Origin: Capniomyces stellatus
Taxonomy: Eukaryota; Kickxellomycota; Harpellomycetes; Harpellales; Legeriomycetaceae
Direction: 5' to 3'
Assembly: GCA_001661515.1 (NCBI GenBank)
Contig: LUVW01000012.1
Location: forward strand, 1-64,000
Length of the DNA stretch: 64,000 bases
The notes beneath the pieces were generated by a model. That model saw nothing but the letters and a program-made list of their open reading frames with translations. It did no database searches and was not told the DNA's origin. Position 1 is the first letter of the stretch, and each line of letters starts with the position of its first letter. This document shows, in pieces, positions 45,855 to 57,313 of this stretch. The position numbers and the translations under genes are program-made.

Positions 45855-48800
45855 ATGATGAAAAAGAATTTAAGAAGCAAGAGCTCGGACATTGAAATGT
45901 GCTCCGAGCCTAGCACAGTGGTTTACCCTAGACGGGTTGAAGAGAGGTTAACAAACGATACTGATCTGTTTACGCATTTTAAAAAGACGAAGATTGTTAG
46001 ACAAGAAATGAAAGACACAGAGCTGCACATTGATTCTGAAATTGAACATCAGAAGAATGGACCAAAGTCAAATATAAAGCAAGGTGCAAGGAAGAAAAAG
46101 AAGGGCGGAATCATGGGAAACGGGAGTGGTAGCAATTCAAACACGCTGAGTTTTTCGCAAGAACTTTACGAAGAGGAAATTGCAAGCATGAATGCGGTTG
46201 TTAGTAGGGATTTGTCAAATCGGTTTGAAAACAAGGTAACAGAGAGTGCTGCTCATTGTGTATTTTTGTTTTGATTTTCATTAACTTTGTGCATATAAAT
46301 CAATCAACATCAACAAGTCATGACATGACCTTTGTAAAAAAAGGGAAAAAAGAATTTGAGATTACAAGCAGATAAATGGGCAAGTAATCAAAAAGATATG
46401 TGTAAAAAAAATAGGAGACTACCGAGTTTTGTGGGTATGGCAAAGAAAGCAGGAATTCGAGCTTAATGCGCCAAACAGATTCTAAAGATAAAAAGCACAC
46501 AGATCCAAAAGGTGATATCCAGCTTGCCGAGGAGAATAGTTGGTTTGATGCTACGGAAAGAAACATGTTTAAGGTGGTTAATTTGGAGGGCAAGGGTAGG
46601 GCTCTGGTTGGCTTAAAGACTTTTGCAGTTGGAGAGGAAATATTTATGGATAATGGATATGTCCAGGCAGTAATGATAGAGGAACTGGCGAGTAAATGTA
46701 GCGGTTGTATGCAGCATGGATATACCAAAAAGCCGGTCAGTAGCAGCATGGACATTGAGGAAAATAATAGAGTAGACCTTGGAGTTGGAAGAGGGCTGAG
46801 CGGCACAGGAAATTCAGTTAATGTCGATTTAGGGAGTGCTAGTGCTGGTTTTGGGGAAAGGCTTTCTACATGTTCTGCTTGTAAAAAAATATACTACTGC
46901 TCAAAAGTAAGTGTTTTGTTATTATTTACTACGCTGTGATGCTTATGTGGTAATATTTTTAGACACGTTGTTATGTTGCCTTTTTGGTTAGAGTTTGGTA
47001 GTATGATATCACCGATTGGCAGTGGTGTTGTCGTTGTTGCTATTACCACTACCACTACTACTACTACAGCTATTGTCTGGTTCTTAGAGATGCCAGGTGA
47101 AAGATTGGGAGCTGCACAAGAGAGAATGTTCATTGATGAGTAATAAAGATGGAAAAATCCTTGGACCGCTTTTAAGAATTATGATAAGGTTATTGGTTAA
47201 ACGGATCAAAGAGCCTGAAAGCTTAGAGGTAGGCGAAATATGGTGTTACAGAAGTTTTGTTTTTTTGTTTTTTTTTTGTTTGTGTTTTCAAATGCTCATA
47301 TTCCATAATAGTTGTTGGCGTGGTTTGGTGGTTAATTTATGGATATAATGATTATAGATGAGGTATATATCCAAGCTCAAGAGCCGTAAGCATATATAAA
47401 TACATACCAAATTATGACGGTTTATAAGGATATATGTGTATGTATGTAATCAAAAATTGAAGTTATTTCAATAAAAAAAAATTTGTGAACTTGAAATTGC
47501 GAATGCTGTTGTTTGAACTGTTGTAATAGATATTGATGACTACGATAAAGACAGACTTATGGAGTTTGGGATAATGAGTATGATGGTGAAGAAGGCAGTT
47601 GGGAATTTCCAACTTCCGCCAGCCAGCGAGTTGATGGAGTTGTGGTGCAAGGTAAGATAAAGACATGTTCGCTTGGGCAGTTATACAAATTTAAAAAATA
47701 AAAGCAGAAAGGTGTCTTAAAGAGCGGTGATTTGATGCAATGTGTGTAGATTTCGTGCAACTTGTTTGTGGTTCAGGATAGCGAATTTAACAATTATGGG
47801 ATGGGATTATACCCAAGAGTGTCGCTAATCAACCACTCGTGCGAGCCAAACTGTATTCAGATATTTTCAGGCAACAAAATGATAATAAAGGCGTTGCGAA
47901 AGATTGAGGTTGGGGAGGAGCTGAGTATAGGATATGTTGACAGTTTGAGTTTGGTTGAGGTTAGAAGGGGCGAGTTGAAGAGGTCGTTCTTTTTTGATTG
48001 TTTCTGCGAGAGATGTGAGTTTGAAAGGGTAAATGCTGAGGAGGTAGGCGAGTTTTTGTGTAGTTGTGGAGGATGCGGTGGCTGCAACAAAAGCAGAGTC
48101 AATGCTGGTACAGGAGGGTATTCAGGATGTGTGAACAAAGTTTCGATTCCAAAGCTGAAAAAGAAGATACTCGACGGGATCAAAAAAACAATTAATGGCA
48201 ACAAGAAACAGTACAATAAAAAAGGTGCAAACCAGCATCGAATGGTTGGCGGCATGGAAATAGATGATATTGACGAAGAAGAGAACAAAGGAAGCGACGT
48301 TGGGTATGACGATTTGCTGGCTTTGATGGAGAACAATCTGTCAATCAGCAGTGATAAGACAGTTGGTCTCCAGTGTCCAGTGGCGAGCAGCGACAGTCAC
48401 GGGTACTTTGAAGGTGCATCTAATGTTGAGAATAGCAATGTCTGTTTAGGCTGTAGACCAGCCAACAAGAAGGACGTGGGGAAAAGGATGGATGATTTTG
48501 GTCAAAAGAACTTGTCTGAAAAAAATGCGGGCTGCAGACTTGGCTACGACGAGGTTGAGAGAACAGTTGAAAGAGCTTTAGCAGAGTTCCAGCTGGGCGT
48601 AGCCAAACACAACCGGCTGCTTGAGTGCAGTCGCTCAGGAGGAACGCAAGTTGAGGCTGAAGGACTGGCCAATGAAGTTATAGACGCACTGGAAAAGTCA
48701 ATGTCTTGGTTTTCCAAAGTTTTGAATGCAAGTAATGGGTACACGTTGGTTGAGCAGATGTTTGAGTTTGTGACTGACATTTCCATCAAATTACATCGAT

Positions 48801-49210
48801 TCGATATTGCTATTAAATTAGCAATGGCAAAACTAGAACATTTTAGGCACAAACTTTCTATGCCGAGGCCTCTAGACAACAGCAAGAGTGACAGTATGGC
48901 TTCTGTCTTTGGCGATGGCATTGGTAGTGCAGGGTTCCATCCAAGATATTTGGCTCAGCAGTCTGTGATTCTCAAGATATCTATGATGGACTTCAGCCTT
49001 ACTAACAACGAACATGGTGGACAAAAGCTGAACGTTGTTACCAGGACTCTCGAAAATGCCTCGAACGTATATAGACGGTTGGTGCTGTTTCACGGCAGAG
49101 ACGATAGGCTTGTGGTGTCAGTATTGGAAATCATTAATCTGCTGAGCATGGTGGCTCAATCTATTGGCAGCGGAGGATATAGTTTAGTGGTAAATGGAAC
49201 TGGGAACTAA
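45855..49210 (+). CDS. SMYD-type SET/MYND lysine methyltransferase
   Basis: Predicted protein-lysine methyltransferase of the SMYD family, 874 residues. Exons are 45855..46235, 46415..46906, 47088..47228, 47358..47385, 47530..47651 and 47750..49210. The SET domain is split by a MYND zinc finger, as in all SMYDs. SET-N is 'FKVVNLEGKGRALVGLKTFA' (about residue 180). The MYND finger has 'CSGC', later 'CSACKKIYYCSKRCQ', and 'DWELHKREC' (to about 307). SET-C has 'YGMGLYPRVSLINHSCEPNC', containing the NHSC cofactor-binding motif, then 'VGEELSIGYVD' and a post-SET 'DCFCERCE'. The acceptor before RCQ is chosen because it restores the YCSxxCQ zinc ligands. Oddities are a 54-residue insert between the first two CxxC pairs of the finger and a long, mostly charged, Lys/Asp-rich insert after post-SET. 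The last 230 residues are helical, like the SMYD C-terminal domain. The substrate is unknown. Confidence 0.9.
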
Positions 49211-49826
49211 TGCAGTAAAACAGAAACAAATCAATAATGTAAAAAAAAAAGAAAAGAAAAATGTGCGAGTGAGCAAGATTATAGTTGAAACAACATACCG
49301 TTTGTTTAGCCATTGTAACACACTTGATATCAACAAGAAAATGATAAAAAAAATGTCGTTGTTATAGGGTTTAATCAAGAAGAGCCATATATATATAGAA
49401 ATAATAAAGAAAGTCCTTTTATTTATAAAAGTTAAAGAACAGAAAAAACGAAGAAGAAAGAAAAAAAATAAAGTAAAATAAAAAGCAGTGTAAAATGGTA
49501 TAGTTTGTGTATATATAGCATAAAAGAAAAAAAAAGGATTATAGTATTATAGTATATTATAAATAAGGTCGAGTCGTGTTTATAAAAAAAAAATAAATAA
49601 ATAAAGAAAAAGAAAAAATAGAGAAAAAAGTATTTGATCGTGTGTGTACAAGTCTTTTTTTTTTTTTTTTTTTTTGTTTTAATTTTTTTTAAAAAAAAAA
49701 AAAAAAAAGCTGTTTCAAATTCCATCTAGTAGAGTTTGATATTGAATCCTTACCCACTTTACCAAACATTATATACTATCCAATCTCTCTTTTTTTAATT
49801 TTTAATTTTTAATTTTTAAATTTTTT
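49211..49826. other. Convergent intergenic region with long poly-T/poly-A
   Basis: Between the stop codons of the SET/MYND gene (plus) and SURF6 (minus). It holds a 23-base T-run (about 49652-49674), a second T-run directly abutting an 18-base A-run (about 49683-49708), and AT-rich repeats such as TTTTTAATTTTTAA near 49791-49826. Together these could form a hairpin. No gene is seen. Confidence 0.55.
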
Positions 49827-51653
49827 TTACTTGGACTTTGGTTTGGCCTTTCCTTCAAACCCAGGTCTGGCCTTTTTCCCGGTACTCTTCCCGGCTTTAG
49901 CGCCTTTAGCGCCTTTTCCGGTGTTGGAGCTGCTCTTTTTGCTTGGTTTCTTGGTTTTGATGCCCATCTTCTTGTTCTTTTTGCTCTCAACTCTAGCCTT
50001 CAAATTTGTCTCCCTCTTGGTCTGCTTGTCCTCCTTTGTCTTCTTGACCGTGTTGATTCTCTCGCTCCACATCTTGCTGCTCTTCTTCTTATCCGACTCC
50101 TTTCGCTTTATCGACTTCTTCAGCAACTTTATGTCGTCTTTCACCTTTTTTCCTCCTGCCTTATCCATCACCGACTTCCACATATCATTCTCCTTCATTT
50201 CTGCGGCCTTTGACGAATCCACCTTCGATATTTCTTCAATCTTGCTCTGCTTCTTTTCCAGCTTCTCCAGCATTTGCTTCTGCGTCATTGGTCCGCTGTT
50301 CTTCTTCTTGCCCTTCTTGTAGCTGATTTCTGCCTCCAGGTTCTTGTCTGTTGTGACTGGCAACTTCTCTAGATTGAACTTGCCAAATGACACTGACTCT
50401 TTTATGCTTTCTGGCTTTCTTGTGTAGTTGTTTGCCTTGTTTTTCTCCAAGTACTCCATTCTTGACTTCGACATTTTCTGGTCCTCCTTTTCTTTCGACC
50501 CAGGCAGTTCCTCGTTCACTTTTCCTCCTCCTCCAATCAGCTTCGCCTTCTCCTTCTCATCGCTCTCCTTTCCTGCCCGCTTTCTCTTCAATCGTGCCTG
50601 CAGAATTGCATCTCTTGACTTTTCGTCGTTTGGTGCATTGCGCTTAGCCCTCATCATCTCTATTCTTCCTCTCACTCTTGCTCTAAGCTCATCAATTGAA
50701 GCTGCAGGTTTCATTGCCTCTACACTTCCCTCTGATCCCTCCCCTCCATTATTGACTGTGTCCTTGTTTCTAGTCTGTGCTCCATTGAACATTTCGTTCA
50801 TCCCCTCTCCCATCTCTACGTCCATGTCGTCCTCTAATTCCTCTCCATCCACCTCTTCCTCATCCTCTTCTTTCTCTACTCCCTTTCCACCGCCCATCAT
50901 CCCCTTAATGTTACTAATAAACTCTTCTGAATTCGTCCCATTTGTCCCCATCAACTTGATCTTCTTTGATGCCTTTTCCTCTTGTAGCTCCTGTACCGTC
51001 AAGTGTCTTCCAAGCTCAGTCTATTATTTTCACAATTATATTCTATTATTGTTTATACTCTCACCATTCCTACTTTCCACAACTGGCATCAGCAGTACTC
51101 TCCCTCCCCCCCCCCCTCTCTCCCTCCACATACCACCATTTGGCTATATTTAGTTCCAATAGAACCCAAACTTTATTTGTTTTTTTTTTAATTACCTGTG
51201 ACTGCTTCTTTAGTTTGGCTTCTTTAATCAGTGTCTTGTCATTCTTCTTTGAGTTTTTCATAAATTTCTTTTGCTAATTTAACCATAATAGAACCATATT
51301 TTTTTTATTTATTTTGTTCAAATCATTCCTGTCATCCATTATTTGTTTAATATTTACTCGACTTTACTGTTTCAATTATTACTATTATTATTATTTTTTA
51401 AAAAAGTAAAGTATATAAGCTTACTATAACATTTATATCAACTGGCAAGTAGTATTGGGCTGGGATCAGATTCAGTACTCCATTGAATACCTTTTCGTGC
51501 TCTCTTAGCCTCTCCTAAATAAACATTTTTTGTATTTATCTACACCATTAATATACTGTTCAGCTACTCTTGCCACTTCAAACAAGTACGCTCAATTAAT
51601 CTCATTCTCTATTTTGTTACCTCTAAAGTCTCAGTATATTCTTGGACCATCAT
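49827..51653 (-). CDS. RRP14: SURF6/Rrp14 ribosome biogenesis protein
   Basis: Nucleolar protein needed for pre-rRNA processing of both subunits in yeast. Exons are 51653..51621, 51514..51425, 51273..51196 and 51020..49827, joining to 464 residues. The N-terminal Rrp14 domain is seen in 'TLEERLREHEKVFNGVLNLI' followed by 'PAQYYLP', built across the first two exons. The C-terminal SURF6 domain is Lys/Glu-rich: 'SVSFGKFNLEKLP', 'PMTQKQMLEKLEKK', 'MWKSVMDKAGGKKVKDD', 'LLKKSIKRKESDKKKSSKMW', 'KARPGFEGKAKPKSK'; the RPGFEG near the end is characteristic. An acidic stretch (about residues 110-140, 'EEDEEEVDGEELEDD') separates the halves. The first two codons are both ATG, so the start may be 51650. 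Very strong basic composition fits a nucleolar RNA-associated protein. Confidence 0.9.
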
Positions 51654-52479
51654 TACTGCTTTTATTGTATATTCGTTTAATCTATTTTTCTTTTACTGCG
51701 CTTGGATGGGGTAAATTAACAAAAGTGTGACTTATGTTTTTATCCTTTTATCCTTAATTGTTGTACTCTTGAGCTAGTTTGAGGATCCAGTTCTTGTTGT
51801 TATATGGTCACTTCTTGTCCTTTCTCAAGATTTATTAAAGAAAAAATATATTAAATGTTTAAATGTTTATTGTAGTTAGCAACACTAAAGCAACTTTGTC
51901 TAATGTATCAAGAATCACAAGCAGTTTTAATTCCCTACTCCCCACTTTTTTTTTTTTCTTTAAATCAGGAAAAAAAAAATTTTTTTTCCTAATACTTTGT
52001 TGAACTATAATCAAGTTGATTTTGGAGTTTTTAGAGCCTCCGAATTTTGGCAAATTAAAATTGCTCTCCAACTTTATATTAGCAAATTGAACAATTTGAA
52101 GAATAAATTTGCTCTATCGATCTGAGAAGAAAAAAAAAGTTAAAGCTGATCCAGGTTTAAGGTTAGAACTTATTTTTTTTTCTTCAAAGGAATCAAAACT
52201 AAAGAAATCAAAGCTAAAGAATATGGAAATCCAACAGTAAGCAATATTAGCTGTTACAATCCATGATATGTTTTACAAACAGATAAACAAATAAGCAAAG
52301 AAACAATGTAAATGTCTTTATAGTGAAACTCAAAAAGTAAAACCAAGCAAGATAAAAAGCAAATCTGAATGTTGTTAAAACCAAAAAAAAAAAAAAAAAA
52401 AAAAAAAAACAAAACAAAAAAACAAAAAAAAAACAAAACATAATGAGTGCTCAAAACCAGTTAGAGAGATGATTTTTGA
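51654..52479. other. Intergenic, SURF6 upstream and TAM41 downstream
   Basis: About 830 AT-rich bases. It contains a 29-base poly-A at about 52382-52410 followed by more A-rich repeats to 52437, just past the TAM41 stop codon. Short open frames here come from the A-runs. No gene is seen. Confidence 0.5.
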
Positions 52480-54315
52480 TTAGCGAAAGTATATCCACTT
52501 ATTCCCAGACTTTCTTCGCTTCTCCATTGCATATTTATACCCTTTAGTGAGTCCAGCACTAAGGATTCCCTTTGCAGACTGGGTAAAAGCTGGCCAAAAG
52601 ACTATAGACTTCAACGCAGATTTGGTATACAGGGATATATGCGGGTCCTTGACTATATCCAAAGAGACCCTTGGGTCAGCACCAGCACTCTTGGTCATTT
52701 CACCAAGGGAAACCAGACCGCCAGCTTTCCTGTACATTCCCATTGTTTTATAATACATGTTTTCTGGCAACTTTCTGAACATTGTTGCCCGGGCCTCAGC
52801 TGACATATCCTGCTGCAAAAACTCCATGCCTATATACTGCAGATTGCTTATGCCTTCAATTGTGCTCGAGTACCACTCTCGAAGTATTGGCAGCTGGGAC
52901 TCGACAATATTAGATATTTTTAATGGATTTTCTCCCCCAACTGCCATCCGTGGATCTCCCATAAACGAAAGTCCAACTATTGTCATAAAGAGCTCCCGCT
53001 CTGTAAAGTTCTTTGGCAGCATAAGCAGAGCTACCCTCAGTGCGTTTGCAAAGTTTACTTGCGAGCATAGCCTAACAAACGGGTCGTCCTGCAGCACCAG
53101 TGTAGGTTTGTGCATTCTCCCAGCCAAGTGCAGGTTGTTCCATGCCAACAAATCATTGGTCAATGCCTCAATCGACACAACTCCATACTTCAAATTCACC
53201 CCATCGACGTTTACATAAGGGTTGTAGTACACTCCGCCCCCTATTTTCTCCTGCACCATACTTACTGCCCCTGCCCCCAAACTCCCCATAAACGAGTAAT
53301 GGTCTCTGTTCTGCTGGATGTTTACCGCATGCCAGTGCTCTGGATGAGTAACTGCAAAAATCATGTCAACCATCGGCTTATTCTATCGTTTAAATACCCA
53401 ACAGTACATATCCTTAATCATATAATCATTTCATTACTGTTTATTCCAACAAACTACCCAAACATCCCCCCCCCATTTTCATCTACTTTTGCTTACATTT
53501 GGATCTTGTGAGTATCCTTTTTGGTCAAACACCCCGCTTCCATAGGCAAATGCGTATCTGATTGGCGCTTTGAACTTGTACAAAATCCTCCCAAACTTCT
53601 TTTCCAGCGCCTCTTGCCTCTCATACATCATTACCATCTCGCTTTTCTCCTGCTTCCTCGCCTCTTGCACCCGTTTCGCTATTTTCCCTTGTTCCTCAAC
53701 TGCAACCTTTTTCAGGTTCTCGCTGATACCATCCTCTAACTGGATCGCTGCCGAAAACCTTTTTGCCGTAAGCCGGGAACTTGCCTTGGTACGTGCTAGC
53801 AGCAGCTCTTCACTCAAAATATCAACCTTTGAATTGGCTCTTTTAATCTTTTCTACCTTTTCTGCCTTTTCTCCTTCTTTTTTTGGATCGCTGGGCTTGT
53901 TTAAGTGTGTTTTTGGTGGCTCTACTGATTGTGTGTGTACTTTCGAAATGTCTGCTTGCTCCTTTTCCTTTTGGACCTTTGTGAATAGTATCACCGATGG
54001 ATCAACATTTCCACCACCAATACTTTCCCCCCTAGTCCCACTTTCCCTACCAATCTCTGTACTTTTGAATCTACCCTATTTCCAGCGTTTTGTTATTCAA
54101 CTCTTTTGTTTAAATTATTCTTTTAACTATACCTTGGCCTATACACTTTTTCCAAACAATTATATATCAATGCGTTTGCTTTTGCTTTTGCTACTATTTC
54201 TGCTACTATTTTTGCTACTACTTTTTATTCTTACCTTTAATAACACTGCTCTGGAGTTCCCTATCACCATTCTACCCATAATCATCTTGCTTGAAGCTAA
54301 ATAGACCAATGCCAT
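52480..54315 (-). CDS. TAM41: TAM41 mitochondrial CDP-diacylglycerol synthase
   Basis: Peripheral inner-membrane enzyme on the matrix side that converts phosphatidic acid and CTP to CDP-diacylglycerol, the first step towards cardiolipin. Exons are 54315..54235, 54075..53497 and 53382..52480, joining to 520 residues. The start MALVYLASSKMIMGRMVIGN has Arg/Lys and hydrophobics but no acids, consistent with a mitochondrial presequence. The nucleotidyltransferase core begins near residue 195: 'FKAPIRYAFAYGSGVFDQKG', then 'MVDMIFAVTHPEHWHAVNIQ', 'NRDHYSFMGSLGAGAVS', 'VYYNPYVNVDGVNLKYGVVS' and 'LLAWNNLHLAGRMHKPTLVL'. GSG(V)F and MVDMIFAV provide the Gly-Ser and acidic catalytic positions. The C-terminus 'STKGI'-like block appears as 'SAKGILSAGLTKGYKYAM'. 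About 170 charged, coiled-coil-like residues before the core are unusual. Confidence 0.93.
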
Positions 54316-57313
54316 CTTGAATTTTTATGTCAATTATTTATCCTGTTTTCCCTTTACTCGGTTCCTCTTTGTTTTTTTATAGTCAAGTGATCTCTGGAAA
54401 TGAATGCGTTTCTTTCTTTCTTTTATTTGATTCTTTAGGCTGCAAATCGTCTTATTCTAAATTTCTTAGCACACACTCTCTTATTTTTAGTTCTTTCTTA
54501 CGAGTTATTTGATCGAGATGATTAATTTTTATCGAATTGACTTTGCTCCAAAATAAATTTAAAAGGCGCTAGATTTTATTCTTGGGTTGAATTGGTCTGT
54601 AATTTTAAATAGCCGTGGGCTTGGTTATTGTTATTTCTACTTTTATTGTTTTTGCTTTTAGAAAGAAAGTGTTTATCGCCCTAAAACTTTAAATTGGACA
54701 GGTAATTATACCTGATCTCCTTGCCAATTATATTACCGACTTTCTTTCTAGTTGCTATTCTTTTCCTTCAAATGCTGAATGCTAACACTTATTATTAATT
54801 TCTATAAATATCAATGGTCAAAGCCTGTCTCACTTAATTACATAACCATACCAATCACAGTACCATCTATCTCAATTACTCTCAGCATTAGTCAAAAAAA
54901 AACCCTATCTTAACGATGACTCTAGTGGCAATATATTTTTATTGCAAGTAAAGTGATAGTTGTGGGTACTTTTCACCTTTTCTTTTTACCCATCGTTTTT
55001 TGTTCAGGGTTTCAAACAATGGGGTTTACTCAAGTGATTTTTCCAATGCCGCTGCTTTAATGCATTTTTTTTTCTTTTTTCTTTTTTCCTTTTTTCCTTT
55101 TTTCCTTTTTTCCTTTTTTCCTTTTTTCCTTTTTTCCTTTTTTTTCTTTGCATGCTTTACTGTTTTTCCACGCTTTTATCGCCAGTAATTGAGTTTATTA
55201 ACATTAATGCTATTTTTGGATACGCTTACATAGTTTAAAAATAGCTCTCGGCTCGGTGTCACTTGTAAAATTAAAAATGGCAACCTAGCCTTTAGTTTTA
55301 TAAATCGTAGATCATTGATATACCTCTTTTCTAATATACACACGATCTAGCCAAAAACCAATACTCTGCAAACAGTAATAGCATTAGGGAAAGCGTGAAA
55401 ATCGAGGGCTACCAAATCAAATCAGCTATTTCTTCTACGCAGTTATACACTCACAATACTGTACAGGGTTATATATGCACGCTCTGTTTGCAACATTATC
55501 TGCTATGCATATCCCCCATTCATTAAAAGATATATCTTTGGACAATAAAATGACAACTGTTAATTAGGCCTCATATTCCTTGAGGTTTCACTTTTTTTTA
55601 ATTGTAAAACCGCCATAATAATTTGAGACTAGCAAAAATACATACCAAATAATGGCCTAAATATCCTATGCTTTGGTTTAAATTTTGAACGGGTTACTGC
55701 TTTGCTTTGTTTTTTTATTATAAGGGTCATTGCTTTTCTAAATTTATTCACGATTTTTTTTAATGAAATTTAATTGTTCGAAAACTCGTTACATTGTTTC
55801 ATTTTACTTTTTCAGATTCCGACTTGTTTTCACTAACGTAGTACATTCTTGGCCTTCAACCCATTGGCGTATATTTTTTACCAACACACTGTTTAGCAAC
55901 TCTATAGTGTAAACATACTTTTAGCAAATATATTTATAGCGAACATATTTCTTGAAGCTATAGGGTCAAGGTATAATCATCCTAGCAGTAAACTGTGTTG
56001 TTTCAGAGTTAAATTTGTGCTAATAAATCTCAAGGATAGTTTATTCATGTTGGTATATACAAAGAACTGTTGGGCTTTTCAGTACACAACCGCACTTCTC
56101 GCTTAATATAGTATAAATCCTTGTCGCGGTTTTAAAAATAAATGAGACAGTAATGAACTCGGAAACTTTTCATATCCAGATACCTGGCCCAAAAGCAAAG
56201 GTTAGAAGTGTATTAAATAAAAGGTTAAAAGTGTATGTATCTGCAATCTACGAATTTCAGTAGCGCGCACAGTTACAGCACAGTTATAGCACTGATTCAT
56301 ATAGATATTTTATAGGTATTCCTGTAACTCCATTTGAGTATCAATAAATAATAAAATCAAATTCAAAACCAAGTTGATTTTGGCTGCGAAGATCACTTTG
56401 TTTTGCACAGACTCGACATTATAAATGCATTAGAGTGATGTTGGTTTTATCGAGATTATGCTGATGGAATTGTGGAACTTGAGTTTGATCTGCAAAACAC
56501 AGAGCTACTAAAATATGTATATGTACCAAGCGTGTATCACTAAAAGTCTGTGCTGATTGATATGTCTTAGCCAAGAATTTTTTAAGGCAGCATAAAAGTA
56601 TTCTAGCATTTCAGCAAAATCAGATTCGAAAAACGCCATTCGCTCTGTATATTGGTATCAGTCTCAATTCAAGGCACTAATAACTATATAAACTTTATAT
56701 TATAGATGTGATTCAATAAAAAAAAGCATTATACAATAGATACGCTTATGTGAATATAGGATTAGATTTCTACATGGTACAAATCCAAATCATTGCCTAT
56801 AATGAGTTCAAAACTCATCGAGTATGATTTTGACTTGGATTAAAAAAGTATAGCAGCTATTCTGACTGTTATTTTGGACCAATCCACTTTTCGAAACAGA
56901 TATATGGCGATCAAGAATGTAAAGTGTAGTTTTGGCAATAATAGAAAATACTATTCCAAGATCTATTAATCAGCCAGAAAATTAATATTAATATCGAATT
57001 AATGCCAATAGACATAGTTTGGTAGTCTAAAGAAGGAACCAAATATATTAAATGGATCTAATAGATCTAATGGGTATCAAAATAGGGCCGCTTAATAAAC
57101 TGTTATTCTCGGGTCAATTGGATTGCTCGCAAAAAAAGTGTATATACCACTAATAGTGCAGATTTTGGCTGGTTAGAAACGCAAACCGATATAAATAAGG
57201 ATTTCTGATATAAACAAGGATATTCTCCTTCGCTTGAATACCACAATAATAATTACAAAAAAAAACGTCTTCAACACAGAGTTAATCATTACTAATAGAG
57301 GTTCTGCACTAAG
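54316..57313. other. Gene-free stretch, 3 kb
   Basis: Between the TAM41 start codon (minus) and a secreted-protein gene (plus), so it contains both promoters. AT-rich throughout, with an 8-bp C/T repeat at 55080..55140. I see no exon with splice partners and no RNA gene. Confidence 0.45.
55080..55140. repeat. 8-bp polypyrimidine tandem repeat
   Basis: CC followed by six T recurs about seven times with exact 8-base spacing, flanked by further T-rich DNA (about 55065-55150). Confidence 0.9.

Noticed and set aside
47088..47095. Acceptor at CCAG (base 47094) for the third exon of the SET/MYND gene.
   Set aside because: It would drop Arg-Cys-Gln and lose a zinc ligand; the TTAG acceptor seven bases earlier restores the MYND pattern in the same phase.
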